Of a DNA stretch of 64,000 bases, positions 50,097 to 60,971 are shown one piece after another; the first letter of the stretch is position 1; every line of letters starts with the position of its first letter. Both the position numbers and the translations under genes were made by a program. The notes under the pieces are model-generated. The model was not told the DNA's origin and ran no database searches. It saw nothing but the letters and a program-made list of their open reading frames with translations. This stretch comes from Physcia stellaris (Eukaryota; Ascomycota; Lecanoromycetes; Caliciales; Physciaceae). Where the stretch lies: positions 62,001 to 126,000 of the forward strand of contig JABSSW010000005.1 in assembly GCA_018902385.1 (NCBI GenBank), in the 5' to 3' direction.

Positions 50097-51206
50097 GCGA
50101 AGTCCTAAACACAGACGACATGCACGGAACAATAACAAAGTGTATGTCCGATAGAGGAGGAATCGCTACGAAGGTTGATGGATTGTTGCTCAATAGCAGC
50201 CACGTTGGGGGCATCTTAGCCACCGGAAGTATCGGCCTTAGATCTAAAGTGTAAAAGCTGCAAGGAAGCTCTCCCAGTCGCTGCTTCTTCATCCATTCCA
50301 GATGTTAGATGAATCGACGCAGGTCACTAGTATGCCGACAGTTCTTCTGCGTTCTTTTTTGCCTCAAAAAGCTACTTATTCAGAATATACGCCCATATTA
50401 GTGCACATGGCATAATGTTAGCTTCATCAGCTTTCTCCTTACAACTCCTGCGACGAAAGCCTTGTTCAATTCCTGGCTTTCCATCGTCGTATATCCTCTT
50501 CAACCAAATTTCCTCACAAAAGGATACTGTAAATATAGAATAACGTACTTCTCGTGAAGCATATCTCATCGAAGCAGTGAGAATCTACTTGATTAGTAAC
50601 TGCATTGACCTTTTTTATTCGTCAAAGCTCACACAGCTAGTAAACTGGTGGTCTTTGTACATCCCTTCCCCACAGTGTTTGGGTCGTAATACACCAACGG
50701 TATTATTAGCGATACTTTGATGACCAACTATCCAAGGAGTGGAGTGATTAAAAACTTCACGGTATTGGAGGTCGAAAGAGCAAAAACTATTAGTCCAATA
50801 AAAACTTCTCTAATGTAGCCTCAAACTGTGGAGCAATGCTAAATTATCCGGGGGTGGTAGAGCCTCATGGTGATAAGTGCAGCACGATTATTTAAAACAG
50901 ACAAAAATAAGTGAAGGGTTTGGGGGCTGAAAACGGAATGAATGACGCAAAAATACAATACTAGTGCGTACATATGTAAGCTCGAAGGTAATGTAACCAC
51001 GATGGGATGAAACACCAGCTGAGATTCGAGAAGTAGATATCATGAATACATCCTCGCAAATGATTCCATTCCATTGGTTTTCAAACATCGAATCGCTATT
51101 ATCATACCAAGCTGTCGTTCATCCGGAACAGATTATTACAACCATGCGCTTGATTCAGATCCTAGTCAAGGGGTAGCTCAAGGGGACACCTGCTCATGCA
51201 ATAATA
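50097..51206. other. Intergenic, DAP1 to the M28-like gene
   Basis: 1.1 kb, slightly AT-rich in its second half, no gene recognised. The final part is presumably the promoter of the downstream gene. Confidence 0.45.
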
Positions 51207-54200
51207 ATGGAAGGGGAAAAACCCTATCGATATGAACCTTCCCAAACGCTCCCTATACCCACATACGACGAGGCTATCTCTCGCCCATCCTCCTCACATT
51301 CTTTCCTTGGTCCTTCGGAAATTAGTCATGATGCGGAAAGGCAAACCCGAAGCGCTCCTCAGCAGAATGGCTATCAGCCGCCCACCGTGGAGTCAGCTCG
51401 GTCCAGTCTGGATTCGTCGGGAGGAAGCTCGACGAGAGGTTCTGCGGCGGGTCTTCAGAGGGAGATGGAGCAAATGGAAATTCTAGATCTAGGAACTGAC
51501 GGATATCCAAGGGTTACCCGGGTCTATCGAATATCGAAAAGAATCACAAGCTTGACGCATAGTCTGTCGTCAATCAACCTTCCTTTTAGCCAGTGGCTTC
51601 CCTCTCGACACTACATCAGGGTAGGTCTTTTCGGAGCATCCTCTTCGTCTCTAGAATTGCTATGGAGTGGAAATACTGACTCGAAAACTATAGGATCGGA
51701 TGCCACGTTTCCCGCAATATTGGAAGGTCAATTGGATAATCCTCTCTCGACTATTCGCCCTTTTCCTTGTCGGTATATTGATATGGATACTTTTCGTCTC
51801 AGACATTTTCACCGTGCGCGAACGCAACACCTTAGACGAGAACTTTGATCCGGAGCGAGTCAGAACATTTTTGCAGACACAAATAAATGCAACATACATC
51901 CGCGAGAAAACAGAATATATTACACAATTCGACCACATCGCTGGTACGAAAGGCAACCTATTCCTGGGCGATTGGGTAGAGGGCATTTTCAAAGGCGCTG
52001 GTTTGGAAAATGTGGGTTTGGAGCGTTTTGATGTCTATCTCAACTACCCGAAAAAAGGCGGACGACGTGTGGCTATCTTCGAGCCTCCAGAACTTGCCTG
52101 GGATGCTTTGATAGAAGAAGAGTATGCGTACAAGGTCCCTCCTCGGGAGCAAACATATGTCTTTCATGGGCTTTCTAAGAGTGGCAATGTGACTGGTCCG
52201 CTAATCTACGCCAATCGGGGCTTACAAGCGGACTATGAGACACTGACTCACAAAGGTGTAAACATCACGGGTTCCATAGCACTGGTAAGGCATTACGGAT
52301 CGACATCATATCCAGCATTGACAGTCAAATCCGCACAGCTAGCTGGTGCTATTGGTTGCATCATCTACAGCGATCCTGCTGAAGACGATTTCCAACATCG
52401 GAAGGTTTATCCTGAGGGGAGATATATGCCGAGTGACGGAGTTCAACGAGGTACCGTAGCTTTGACTAGCTGGGTCGCAGGAGACGTTCTGAGCAGCGGC
52501 TTTGCATCACTTCCTGGCGAAAGCAAGCGTGATTCGATAGAGGCGACTCTGGGGTTGGTCAAAATCCCATCTCTTCCCTTGAGTGCGCGTGATGCACAGA
52601 AACTACTTGGGGCCTTGAAAGGATACGGTCACAAATTAGGCAAGGACTGGATCGGAGGACTTGGTACGTCTTTTCCCAGCTCTTTCCTCCCTTTCCTTAT
52701 CTCTATTGCGGCATGGAACATGTCCCTGGAGTAGATTACCCTTGAGAAATGCCTTTGTGCCCCTACGCTTACCCGGGAGTGGAAGTACTGACTGAAGATA
52801 CATCATCAGACTTGGAATACTGGTCGGGGGATCAGACATCGCCAAAAGTGCATCTCATGAACGATCAAGACGAGGAGGAGAGGCAGCCGATCTATAATAT
52901 CCTTGGAAAGATAACTGGAGCTGAGCAGTCCGAGAAGTCCATAATCGTTGGGAGCCACCGTGATGCATGGTGCTTTGGTGCTAGTAGTGGAAATGCCATA
53001 ATGCTCGAGGTCATTCGCGTGTTCGGCGCGCTGAGAGGCCGTGGATGGAGGCCTCGTCGCACCATTGAATTCGCTTCATGGGACGCAGGAGAATACAATC
53101 TGATAGGGTCAACGGAGCATGTGGAATCTCGAATCAGTGACCTTCGGCGAGATGGCTTTGCCTACTTGAATGTGAACGCTGGCGCAATAGGTGACAGCTT
53201 CCACGCTGCAGGCAACCCAAGCTTCGGACGAGCGCTAGGTACAGTCCTTGACCGTGTCAACGATCCAGTCAGAAACCAGTCCCTGCAGTCAATATGGAGA
53301 GAAATGAATAACAGAATCAGAGGTCTTGCTGTTAGCAGCGACTGTTTAGCATTTCAAAATATGGCAGGCACCTCAAGTCTTGATCTCGGTTTCAACGGTC
53401 CAGCCTTTCCCTATCACAGCTGTTACGACAATTTCGAGTGGGTGGCCAGATTCGGTGACCCCGGTTTCCAGTATCATAAGGCACTTGCGGAAGTATTAGC
53501 TTTGCTTATACTCGAATTATCTGACTCGCCCATTTTACCACTGGACAATGAAATCTACGCTACCAATGTCAAAGGATACGTCGAAGATCTAGAAAAATAC
53601 GTGAATGAAAAGGGCAAGGAGAAGACGCATGCTCTCGATATCAAGCCATTGCAGGCTGCATCCAAGATGCTCGCCCAAGCTGCCAACCAGTTCCACGCCT
53701 GGGACGAGGCATGGAGAGAAGTGGTCATCGGCCAAGGTGGCTTCGAGAGTAATATCATGGCCATCAAGCGGATTAGCCACAATACGCGATTGGCGAATTT
53801 TCATACTGACCTGCTTGATGTTGATGGTGGTGTAAGTCGTTTCCTTTTGGCCCCCGCCTGGAACAGAATTGGGTGTCGCAGTACTTGGTGAAGGTCCCCG
53901 TTCTTGGATTGTAGACAAAACTACATGTGATGTGGACGGAGCTTTGGAATCTGTGTGTTTCGCAAGCCGGGCTACCATGTCTTCACTTGACTTCGGCGCT
54001 CCAATTCTGTCGGCGTCCACACGTCTTGATTAGGCTACAAGTACATGGTTGACTGACAAAAATCGTCTCTCTAGTTGCCCGGTCGCGAGCAATACAAACA
54101 CATTGTTTCTGCCCCGGCCTTGTGGTCTGAGGACGATGAATCGACTTTCCCGGGCGTAAGAGATGCGATAGATGACGGGCAATGGCAGCTAGCCCAACAG

Positions 54201-54257
54201 CAAGTGCAGAAAGCGGCTGATATATTGACCTCGGCGTACAAGAAGCTACTTCAGTGA
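51207..54257 (+). CDS. Glutamate carboxypeptidase/transferrin-receptor-like type II membrane protein, probably catalytically dead
   Basis: Four exons, 51207-51620, 51694-52663, about 52780-53831 and 54075-54257; 872 aa. The third-exon acceptor is slightly uncertain (52779 or about 52745). The cytosolic N-terminus carries PIPTYDEA, a PY-like motif. One membrane segment sits at about 152-174, a PA domain at about 240-400, an M28 peptidase-like domain from about 465, and the TfR-like dimerisation domain at the end. Compared with active GCPII, the GSHRDAW histidine and the PYHS histidine remain. The bridging Asp region reads FGASSGNA instead of an ADPNSG type, the catalytic Glu pair reads DAGEY instead of DGEEY, and the third acidic ligand is Asn in YLNVNAG. 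This pattern resembles yeast Tre1/Tre2, non-catalytic adaptors for Bsd2/Rsp5-dependent degradation of metal transporters. That role is inference. Confidence 0.88.
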
Positions 54258-54961
54258 GAACATGTCGATATGGCGGGGACTACGGTTTGTACTACCTGTA
54301 TAAAGGTTGGGATGTATTTGAAACGTTGGGGGCGGCTTGTGCTGTTTTGCTATCTTGACCTTACTACATAGCTGTTACAAGATATTGGGAGTATTTGAGG
54401 TTGATGAGTTCCTTCAGTACTTGCATGGATAGCTACTCAGACCTTCAAGTATTCAGATAATCTATGATAGGCCGCTCTACATGATTCACTGATCGGATCA
54501 CACTCTTCGTGACCTTGCTGAGCACACAAGCTCGTTTCTAATCGCATTGTTCGTAGAGCTACATGTTTAGCGTGCAAATGCAGGCCTCCACTGTCATGAT
54601 CTTGGAAACCAAGAACTGTGTAAAGGTTACAAGCATAAAAATGCTGCTTGGAAAACATCAGACGTGGCCGCAATATGTCCCTATTCCACTAGTGCCCCCA
54701 TTTCTGGGAGCATTAAGGTAGTTTTTAGATTCCGGAACCGTGTGACCTGCCATGCAAAGGTCGATATTGAGGGGATCCTTGGTCCCCGAATAAGCAGTCG
54801 AGGTACGAAAACCATAAGAAGTCAAATGTTCAAGATGAGCAAGTGACAGGCATTGAAGCAGGTCTATCTGTGTCGGGGTAGATGGGTCTCCCATCCGACC
54901 CATCGAATCGTAGTCCGAGCGGAAGTGTGAAGCACTTCTTGACCAGAGCCCGGCATTCAAA
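54258..54961. other. Intergenic between convergent genes
   Basis: 704 bp between the M28-like gene and TFIIB 3' ends. Only shadow ORFs; nothing recognised. Confidence 0.5.
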
Positions 54962-56098
54962 TCAAACGGGTGGTAGCCTCGTTATGTCAGCGCCTTTCTC
55001 GGGTGTGAGCCACTTCTTTTCAACCAATTGCTCGCGAGTTGGATAGAGAAGCTTGTAAGACGTTCGGATCGTTCCATCACTGACATTACAAATGACGGAG
55101 ATCTCTTTCGCCGTTTTGGGGGTCCCCATCAGGTAAGAGGACATGAAGATACAAGCTGCCGCAATTGAAAGTGGGGAACGACCTGCAAGCGGACCAAGCT
55201 CCTGCGTCTTCTTTGCGAGCTCCATGGAGAGTACGTTGCACTGATGGCTTAATCCAAGATGACTACCCCAGCGGGAGACCATTTCCTCTGCATTGGTCGC
55301 GCTGGTGTCGCCGTAGGGTTCTTTTAAAAGGGTGAGCTCATATTACCATCTAAATCGGTGGGAGTAGAGATACTTACCTGCTGTGTTCGGGTTGGTCTCC
55401 TTTTGGGTCTTATTGTGGTTGTCGAAAAACTTATTGAGCTGCTTGAACACTCGCCCGATTTCCGCCTTGGGTACTTTTGTCAAATTCCAAATTTCTTTAA
55501 AACTCCGACCGACACTATTCTGTCGGCATGCAATTACAATGCAACCAGCGATGAGAGCCTCTTGCGACTTGCCCTTCAAAGCTCCAGCATCTGTTACCTG
55601 CTTGAACAGCTGCTTTGCAAGGTTGGTAGTGACATTTTGGACACCAATAGCTTCGCAGTACGCCCCGATCTCTTTGTAGGCAGCTAACAGGACTTTGTTA
55701 GCTTTGTGATGAGTGACTTTATTCTGCGCTCTAGCAAGTTCGCGACCCTTTGCATTTCCATCGCCGTAGGCAATGGTGGTTTCGAGCTGATCGCCATTCA
55801 GAAGAGCGTTCCCTCCATCTCCAACGCGGGAGGGATCATCACCCTGTTGATCATCATTTTGAAAAGTGCGCCATTCCGAACGAGTGTCGATGATTCGCTC
55901 GCCCAACACCAATCCACAGGATCCACACACCGTGTCCCCGGATGAGAATTCCTCAACTATGTTAGGAGGGACCTCTTTGCATTCCCTGCAGACCATGTGG
56001 ACGTTGAGATTGACCTTCCACGGCTCCTGCTTGGGCGGCGGTGGAGGGGGCATCGAACCTCCGTGTATGTTATTAGAGGTTGCTTGTATCGCCGCCAT
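54962..56098 (-). CDS. SUA7: Transcription initiation factor TFIIB
   Basis: Two exons, 56098-55378 and 55320-54962, with a 57-nt intron splitting the codon before EPYGDTSATNAEEMVSRW; 359 aa. The N-terminal zinc ribbon has C37, C40, C58 and C61 (MVCRECKEVPP, VCGSCGLVL), followed by the B-reader region DTRSEWRTF. Two cyclin-like repeats follow (about 130-215 with IAGCIVIACRQNSVGRSFKEI, and about 250-340 with AAACIFMSSYLMGTPKTAKEISVICNVSDGTIR). TFIIB bridges TBP at the promoter and RNA polymerase II. All expected motifs are present. A short Pro run near residues 17-22 is a local oddity. Confidence 0.96.
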
Positions 56099-56945
56099 TT
56101 TGCTGATAGCTTTAGGTTTCCCTATATTCTTCTTCTGTCGTTTTTTGATACCTCTCGAGGTTTTAGTAGGTAAATTGCGGCCTTCAGCGTGAAGTTTAAT
56201 GAAAAGCGGAGAATACAGTTTGGCGATGCCTCGGGTGAACGTGCGCTGTGTTCTGTCACACTAGGTTCAGGGCGACTTGACTGTACACAGAGACGAAGTG
56301 AAGCGCCCCGAGCTGGGATATCGCTATCAGCAGGTTTGCATGTCAGACAAGTCTGATGCCAAAGGTCAACAGAACCCAGTCACATACACAAAGTGCCTGT
56401 AGAGATGAGCTTCGGGGTACGCCGAGGGCAAATCTCTGACTAGCTCAGTTCACAGGATCTGTGGTATTATTGGTTTAGAGAGTGTGTCGGAATGGGATCA
56501 GAAGTGAGTGAAGTAGTGATACAAAAGAAGGTTTCTTGTTGAGTAAGCCACACTCGTTAAAAGTGGGAAGGCTTCTGCTGGCTGCTTGTCGGAAGACCAG
56601 TGAAGGCGTCACAAGCTAAGACCACAACCATGCTAAAGCTGCCAGCAACTTTGACGGGCTATAAGGGCGGTTGCGATGCTTCCAGCGGAGATGAAGAGGG
56701 ACGTCGTAAGTAAGAAAAGGGAATGTGAGGAAGAGAGAAGAGGACAAGGGCGAAGTGAAAGGATGTCGGCAGAACTAGAATAAGGCAAATAAGCCCCGTT
56801 GAATGCCAAGGCTGTCACGTGCAAGGATGAGCCACAAATTGACTAGAGTCGCAAGTACCCTATCATCTATGAGAGTACTCCGTACTAGATCTCTGTGCTC
56901 TGGATCACGTTCGAATCCCACTCCTACACTCATCTACACATCACA
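56099..56945. promoter_or_regulatory. Divergent promoter, SUA7 / ATP14
   Basis: 847 bp between start codons. No coding signal; short ORFs only. A TTCGAATCC string at 56910 recalls a tRNA T-loop but no tRNA fold surrounds it. Confidence 0.5.
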
Positions 56946-57440
56946 ATGACTTTGATATCACGGTCACTGAGGGCTGCCGTAAGAATTCCTGGTCGGTCTT
57001 TGCTTCGGAAATCGGCTGACTGTTGCCAGCCCCTCACAATGGCTCGTGCTATCTGCCAACCATCTGCCCTGCAGCGAAGAACATTCCTCACACCAACGGC
57101 AGCTTTAAGAGGTTTGACACCCAACAATGCTTTGCTTGATCTACAAACCGCGTGTTGACCGTGAAAGCTAGCCGATCTTGTTCAGGACATGTACCTCAAA
57201 GAGCTCAAAGCCTACAAACCTACTCCCCTGAAATCCTCCGACTCAGAGGGACAGGTTCAGAAATTCTCAGCTCCAAAACCACCACAGTCTCCCGATGAAG
57301 GTGATATCGCGAAAGACTTGAAGGCTTACGAGGAACAGCAAGTGGAAGTAGAGGGACAGGTAGCCTCGGGAGAACCTGCTCCTGTCGAGGAGGACTGGTT
57401 TGAACCGCCTGAGGAGGAGGAAGCGGCTGCGGCTCACTAG
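56946..57440 (+). CDS. ATP14: Mitochondrial ATP synthase subunit h
   Basis: The C-terminal exon 57172-57440 encodes the diagnostic ADLVQDMYLKELKAYKP and the acidic end VEEDWFEPPEEEEAAAAH. The upstream exon ends at 57111, with a 60-nt intron. The N-terminus from 56946 (MTLISRSLRAA) is a mitochondrial presequence with RRTFL before the mature part. A further 51-nt stretch, 56979-57029, has a strong GTAAGA donor, a GCTGAC branch-like site and a CCAG end, so it is likely an intron too. It contains no stop and keeps frame. Spliced length is 127 aa, unspliced 144; family members are about 120, favouring splicing. Subunit h belongs to the peripheral stalk of fungal F1Fo ATP synthase in the inner membrane. 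Confidence 0.9.
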
Positions 57441-58413
57441 ACTTACGACCTTGTTCTTCGTATCCTACGTATCGTCATGGAAAAGCTCTGCAGGCTGTCT
57501 CACTTACATGCTGTAATTTCTAAGTACTGATCGTTTATTTCCATGTTCTGATCTGTCTTTTATCACATGGGACGGGTCAATCTGCGTGTTGAGCTACAAT
57601 CCTTTTGGAGGGAATGTACAGCGGGAGAGGCCATGATCCTTTGATCTTTGCTTAGTCCGCCTGTCCTCGATGGTCGTGACGGAATCACTGCCAGCACTCA
57701 AGAAACCCGATCAACTGTCCCAGAGTCTATATCTCTAGGAAATCTCACATGGCCGTACCCGTCGAAGCGCTTTGGTCTAAGAAAGGGAAATGCTTCCAAG
57801 TCCTCCCAAAGAAAAGGTTTGACAAGGGATTACCACCACTACAAGGCATGTCTGCAAGACTTCTCAAGCCCCAAAGAGTGCACCTTTGAAAACAAGAAGT
57901 AAAGAAAGTGTGCTTTTGATCTTTAAGAGTAGATCTCTAAAATATTCCCTCGCCTCTGTGATAATACTTTTCACAAGAAGTTCTATACTCAATCATGCTA
58001 AGGCATTTATCTCCTCAGTCGGGCAAGCGCTAGCATAGGCGGCCTGCTTTCTCTCTAATCTTGTAAGCTTGTTCCTGCCGCACTTGTTGATTGGTCATGG
58101 TGCATCTCAAGTGTATCTTTCGCAAGGTATCAAGTATTCAAAGTACGACAAAGTCTAACTTTCCCTACAAAGACCAGTATATTATGACTTAGCTGTCTGT
58201 ACAACTGATTTCAGCAACTCACAGAAGCTAGCGGTACCTTAGCTCTCTCGGCGATAACCCCGCATAAGCTATCCTCGAGCTAAAGACTTCCCCATCTTCG
58301 AAGACGATCAGCATGAGCCGGTCCAGAGGGTGTGTTTCGATGGGTTTCGCGTTTCTTTCGTTCACTGCTTCCCTGCGGTCTATGCTACTTAGACCTTACC
58401 TACAGCCTTGGTC
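57441..58413. other. Intergenic, ATP14 to aquaglyceroporin
   Basis: 973 bp. The ORF at 57648-57902 has no family signal. The last 200 bp before 58414 are pyrimidine-rich in places and likely promoter. Confidence 0.45.
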
Positions 58414-59912
58414 ATGTCTTTCACTCCACCACTAACTGATGGGACATCGGTGGGAAACATCCGAACCCGGAGTGTGGACCTGGACGGGCAAGATGCAAAG
58501 GCAGAGTCTTCGCCTCGGGCAAATCCCACAAGGACGAGGACGCTGCTTGGGCTAGCAAACTCAGCTCCTGTAGTAGAAGAACATCAAGACCTCGAGCACC
58601 ATGACCTTGTCTGGAGTCGCATCCGCCTGGCTTGCAGAGAGCCTTTTGCCGAGTTCTTCGGCACCTTCGGTAGGTCTTTTCGAAGCAATCTCCTCCTTAT
58701 CTGTTAATGTTCTGGAGCTGTAGGATAGTAAGGGACATCTGCAACTCAGCGCTTAACGTACTCTGGCAATGCTGACTCTTTCCAACAGTCATGGTTCTTT
58801 TTGGTGATGGTTCGGTGGCCCAGGTGCTCCTATCCGCTGGCCAAATCTCTTCCCCTGGAAAGGCTGGAAGTGGTACTTATCAATCAATATCCTGGGGGTC
58901 AGTTCCCTTACAGGTTTTTCTCGTATCGCCGTTGCTAATCGGACGTACAGATGGGGCTTAGGAGTCATGCTAGGCATATACGTCGCTGGCGACTCAGGCG
59001 GCTTCTTGAATCCTGCTATAACCTTTTGTTTCTGTCTATACCGAGGACTCCCGTGGCGACGGTTTCCCGTATATTTGGTTGCACAATTTTTGGGTGGCTT
59101 TTGCGCTGCGGGTGTAATATATGGAAATTATATGAGTGCCATAGACTATTTCGAGGGTCCTGGCATTCGCACGGGTAAGTAAATTTGGACTAATATCGAA
59201 TTCAATTGAGAATTGGCCTAGTGCCCCCGTCTCCGACAGCGACAGCGGGCGTATTTTGTACGTATCCGCAACCTTTCCTTACCAAGACTGGTCAATTCTT
59301 CTCCGAATTCATCACGGCCACGCTACTCATGTTCGTCATCTTTGCTCTAAAGGATGAGTCGAATCGGGGGGCAATGGGAAAGACCGGAGCTGGCCCCTTC
59401 TTCCGTAAGATTTTTCCAATTACCCGACAACCTCTTTTATAGTCTGACAAGATTTACCGTGCAGCACTTGCGCTCTTCTTTTTGATTTTTGGCCTTGGAG
59501 CCTGTTTTGGATGGGAGACAGGTTACGCCATCAATTTAGCTAGGGACTTCGGACCCCGATTAATGTCTTATGCTGTAAGTCTTCTTTCCAGGCTCAACCT
59601 CCTGCCTTCACATACTGAGGTCCGTATCAATCACAGGTCGGGTACGGGCCTACCGTTTTTTCCGCCGGAGATTACTACTTTTGGGTTCCTATTGTGGGTA
59701 GGTATCCCGCAGAAGCAGCAACGATATAACACCAAGCTAATGCCTCAAAAGCTTCGTTTCTTGGATGTACGTTTGGCGGCTTTCTGTATGATGTCTTTAT
59801 CTATACTGGACCAGAAAGCCCCATAAACACGCCCTGGTTGGGCTTGAAAAGGATCCTTCGTCCTGATTCTACACTTCGGAAATCTGAAAAGTCACCCCGA
59901 GGCATTGTATAA
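58414..59912 (+). CDS. Aquaglyceroporin (MIP family)
   Basis: Seven exons: 58414-58669, 58789-58897, 58951-59174, 59222-59404, 59465-59574, 59637-59697 and 59752-59912. All junctions are GT-AG and phases are consistent; 367 aa. A hydrophilic N-terminal extension of about 75 residues precedes six membrane segments. The first pore half-helix has the standard motif in GGFLNPAIT (about 138-146); the second reads [10 protein letters not shown] (about 279), NLA in place of NPA followed by the Asp-Phe-Gly-Pro-Arg typical of fungal glycerol facilitators. This points to a plasma-membrane channel for glycerol and small polyols rather than a strict water channel. The N-terminal extension could be regulatory as in Fps1, which is inference. 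Confidence 0.93.
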
Positions 59913-60700
59913 GCTCCGAGGCGTTCGACGGATTGACCTTGGAGAAAGGAAAATCGTCATCACGTGATCTGTTGGTCCGTGTATCTGGTCGGCAATCTGG
60001 CACGAGCAGACGATCATCTACCTAAGTAGACACGCTACTCATACTGTAGCTGAACGGCAGCTGTAGAGTAGAACGTGGCAGCCGGTTGCACTATCATTAT
60101 TGCCTGACTAGCGGACTCTAAATCATTGGTCCAGGTGCATGTGCAGACCCATGACCCGGAGTAATGCGCGCTCTGCATCACTTGCTACAGAAGCATGCAG
60201 CAAGTGCAGCTGAGAGCATCAACTCCGTACGAGTAGTGTAGCTTCAGTTGGCAGTGACAATCGAGTGTCTCCACACCATGCCTGTGTCTGCAAGGTGGGG
60301 AGATCTCCATGTAGATAGAATCAAAGCGCCCAATCTCAAAGAACCCGTCAAGCTTCTGGAGTGTTATTGCCCCTCAGAGTACTCGAGAGGAGAGTGAAGT
60401 TGGATCAATTGGTCCATTTGTCGGGATCACGGAGATCTGCACCATATGTGTTGGCTTCTTGGCATTTGTGGGTGCACTAGAGGGGCACTCCTTCCTTGAC
60501 ACACAGACTCAGCGCCAGGGGTGTCGATGTTTCCGTCAGTGCTATAACCCTGAATAACCCTGGTCAACTCACCTGGTGCAGATCTCCGTACTAGACGGAA
60601 AGGTTAATTACGAGGCGTACATTTATTATCGTTACCTTAGTCGGTTGTTTGTTGCAGATGTTATCTCTGACCTGTCGTCGGATTGCTTACCTCGTCTCGG

Positions 60701-60736
<36 letters not shown>

Positions 60737-60971
60737 CCCTACATGCCATTCGTTCAATTGATATCTGCATCTGTTTATATGTATACTACATACTCTCGTT
60801 TAGTTGGATACTTATCGCTCGCTAATCGAACTCGATATTCTTCCATACCTTAACCTCCATTGTGCTACTGCTCCCCAAGGACCAAGTCACATCGCTGCAA
60901 GCGTACATCTCAAGTTGACGCGGGTTTGCTGAGATGCCACCTTCTCTAATCTATTGACGACTGCATTCCAT
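59913..60971. other. Intergenic with a CT microsatellite upstream of the DUF1765 gene
   Basis: 1.06 kb without a recognised gene. A (TC)15 run at 60703-60732 lies about 240 bp before the next start codon, inside a pyrimidine-rich leader. Confidence 0.5.
60703..60732. repeat. (TC)15 microsatellite
   Basis: Thirty bases of uninterrupted TC repeat in the 5' flank of the gene at 60972. Such runs are common in fungal promoters and leaders and are length-variable. Confidence 0.95.

Noticed and set aside
56900-56925. TTCGAATCC string like a tRNA T-loop
   Set aside because: No anticodon arm, D arm or acceptor stem can be folded around it.
56895-56945. Upstream in-frame extension of ATP14
   Set aside because: It starts at a non-ATG codon; the ATG at 56946 gives a normal mitochondrial presequence.
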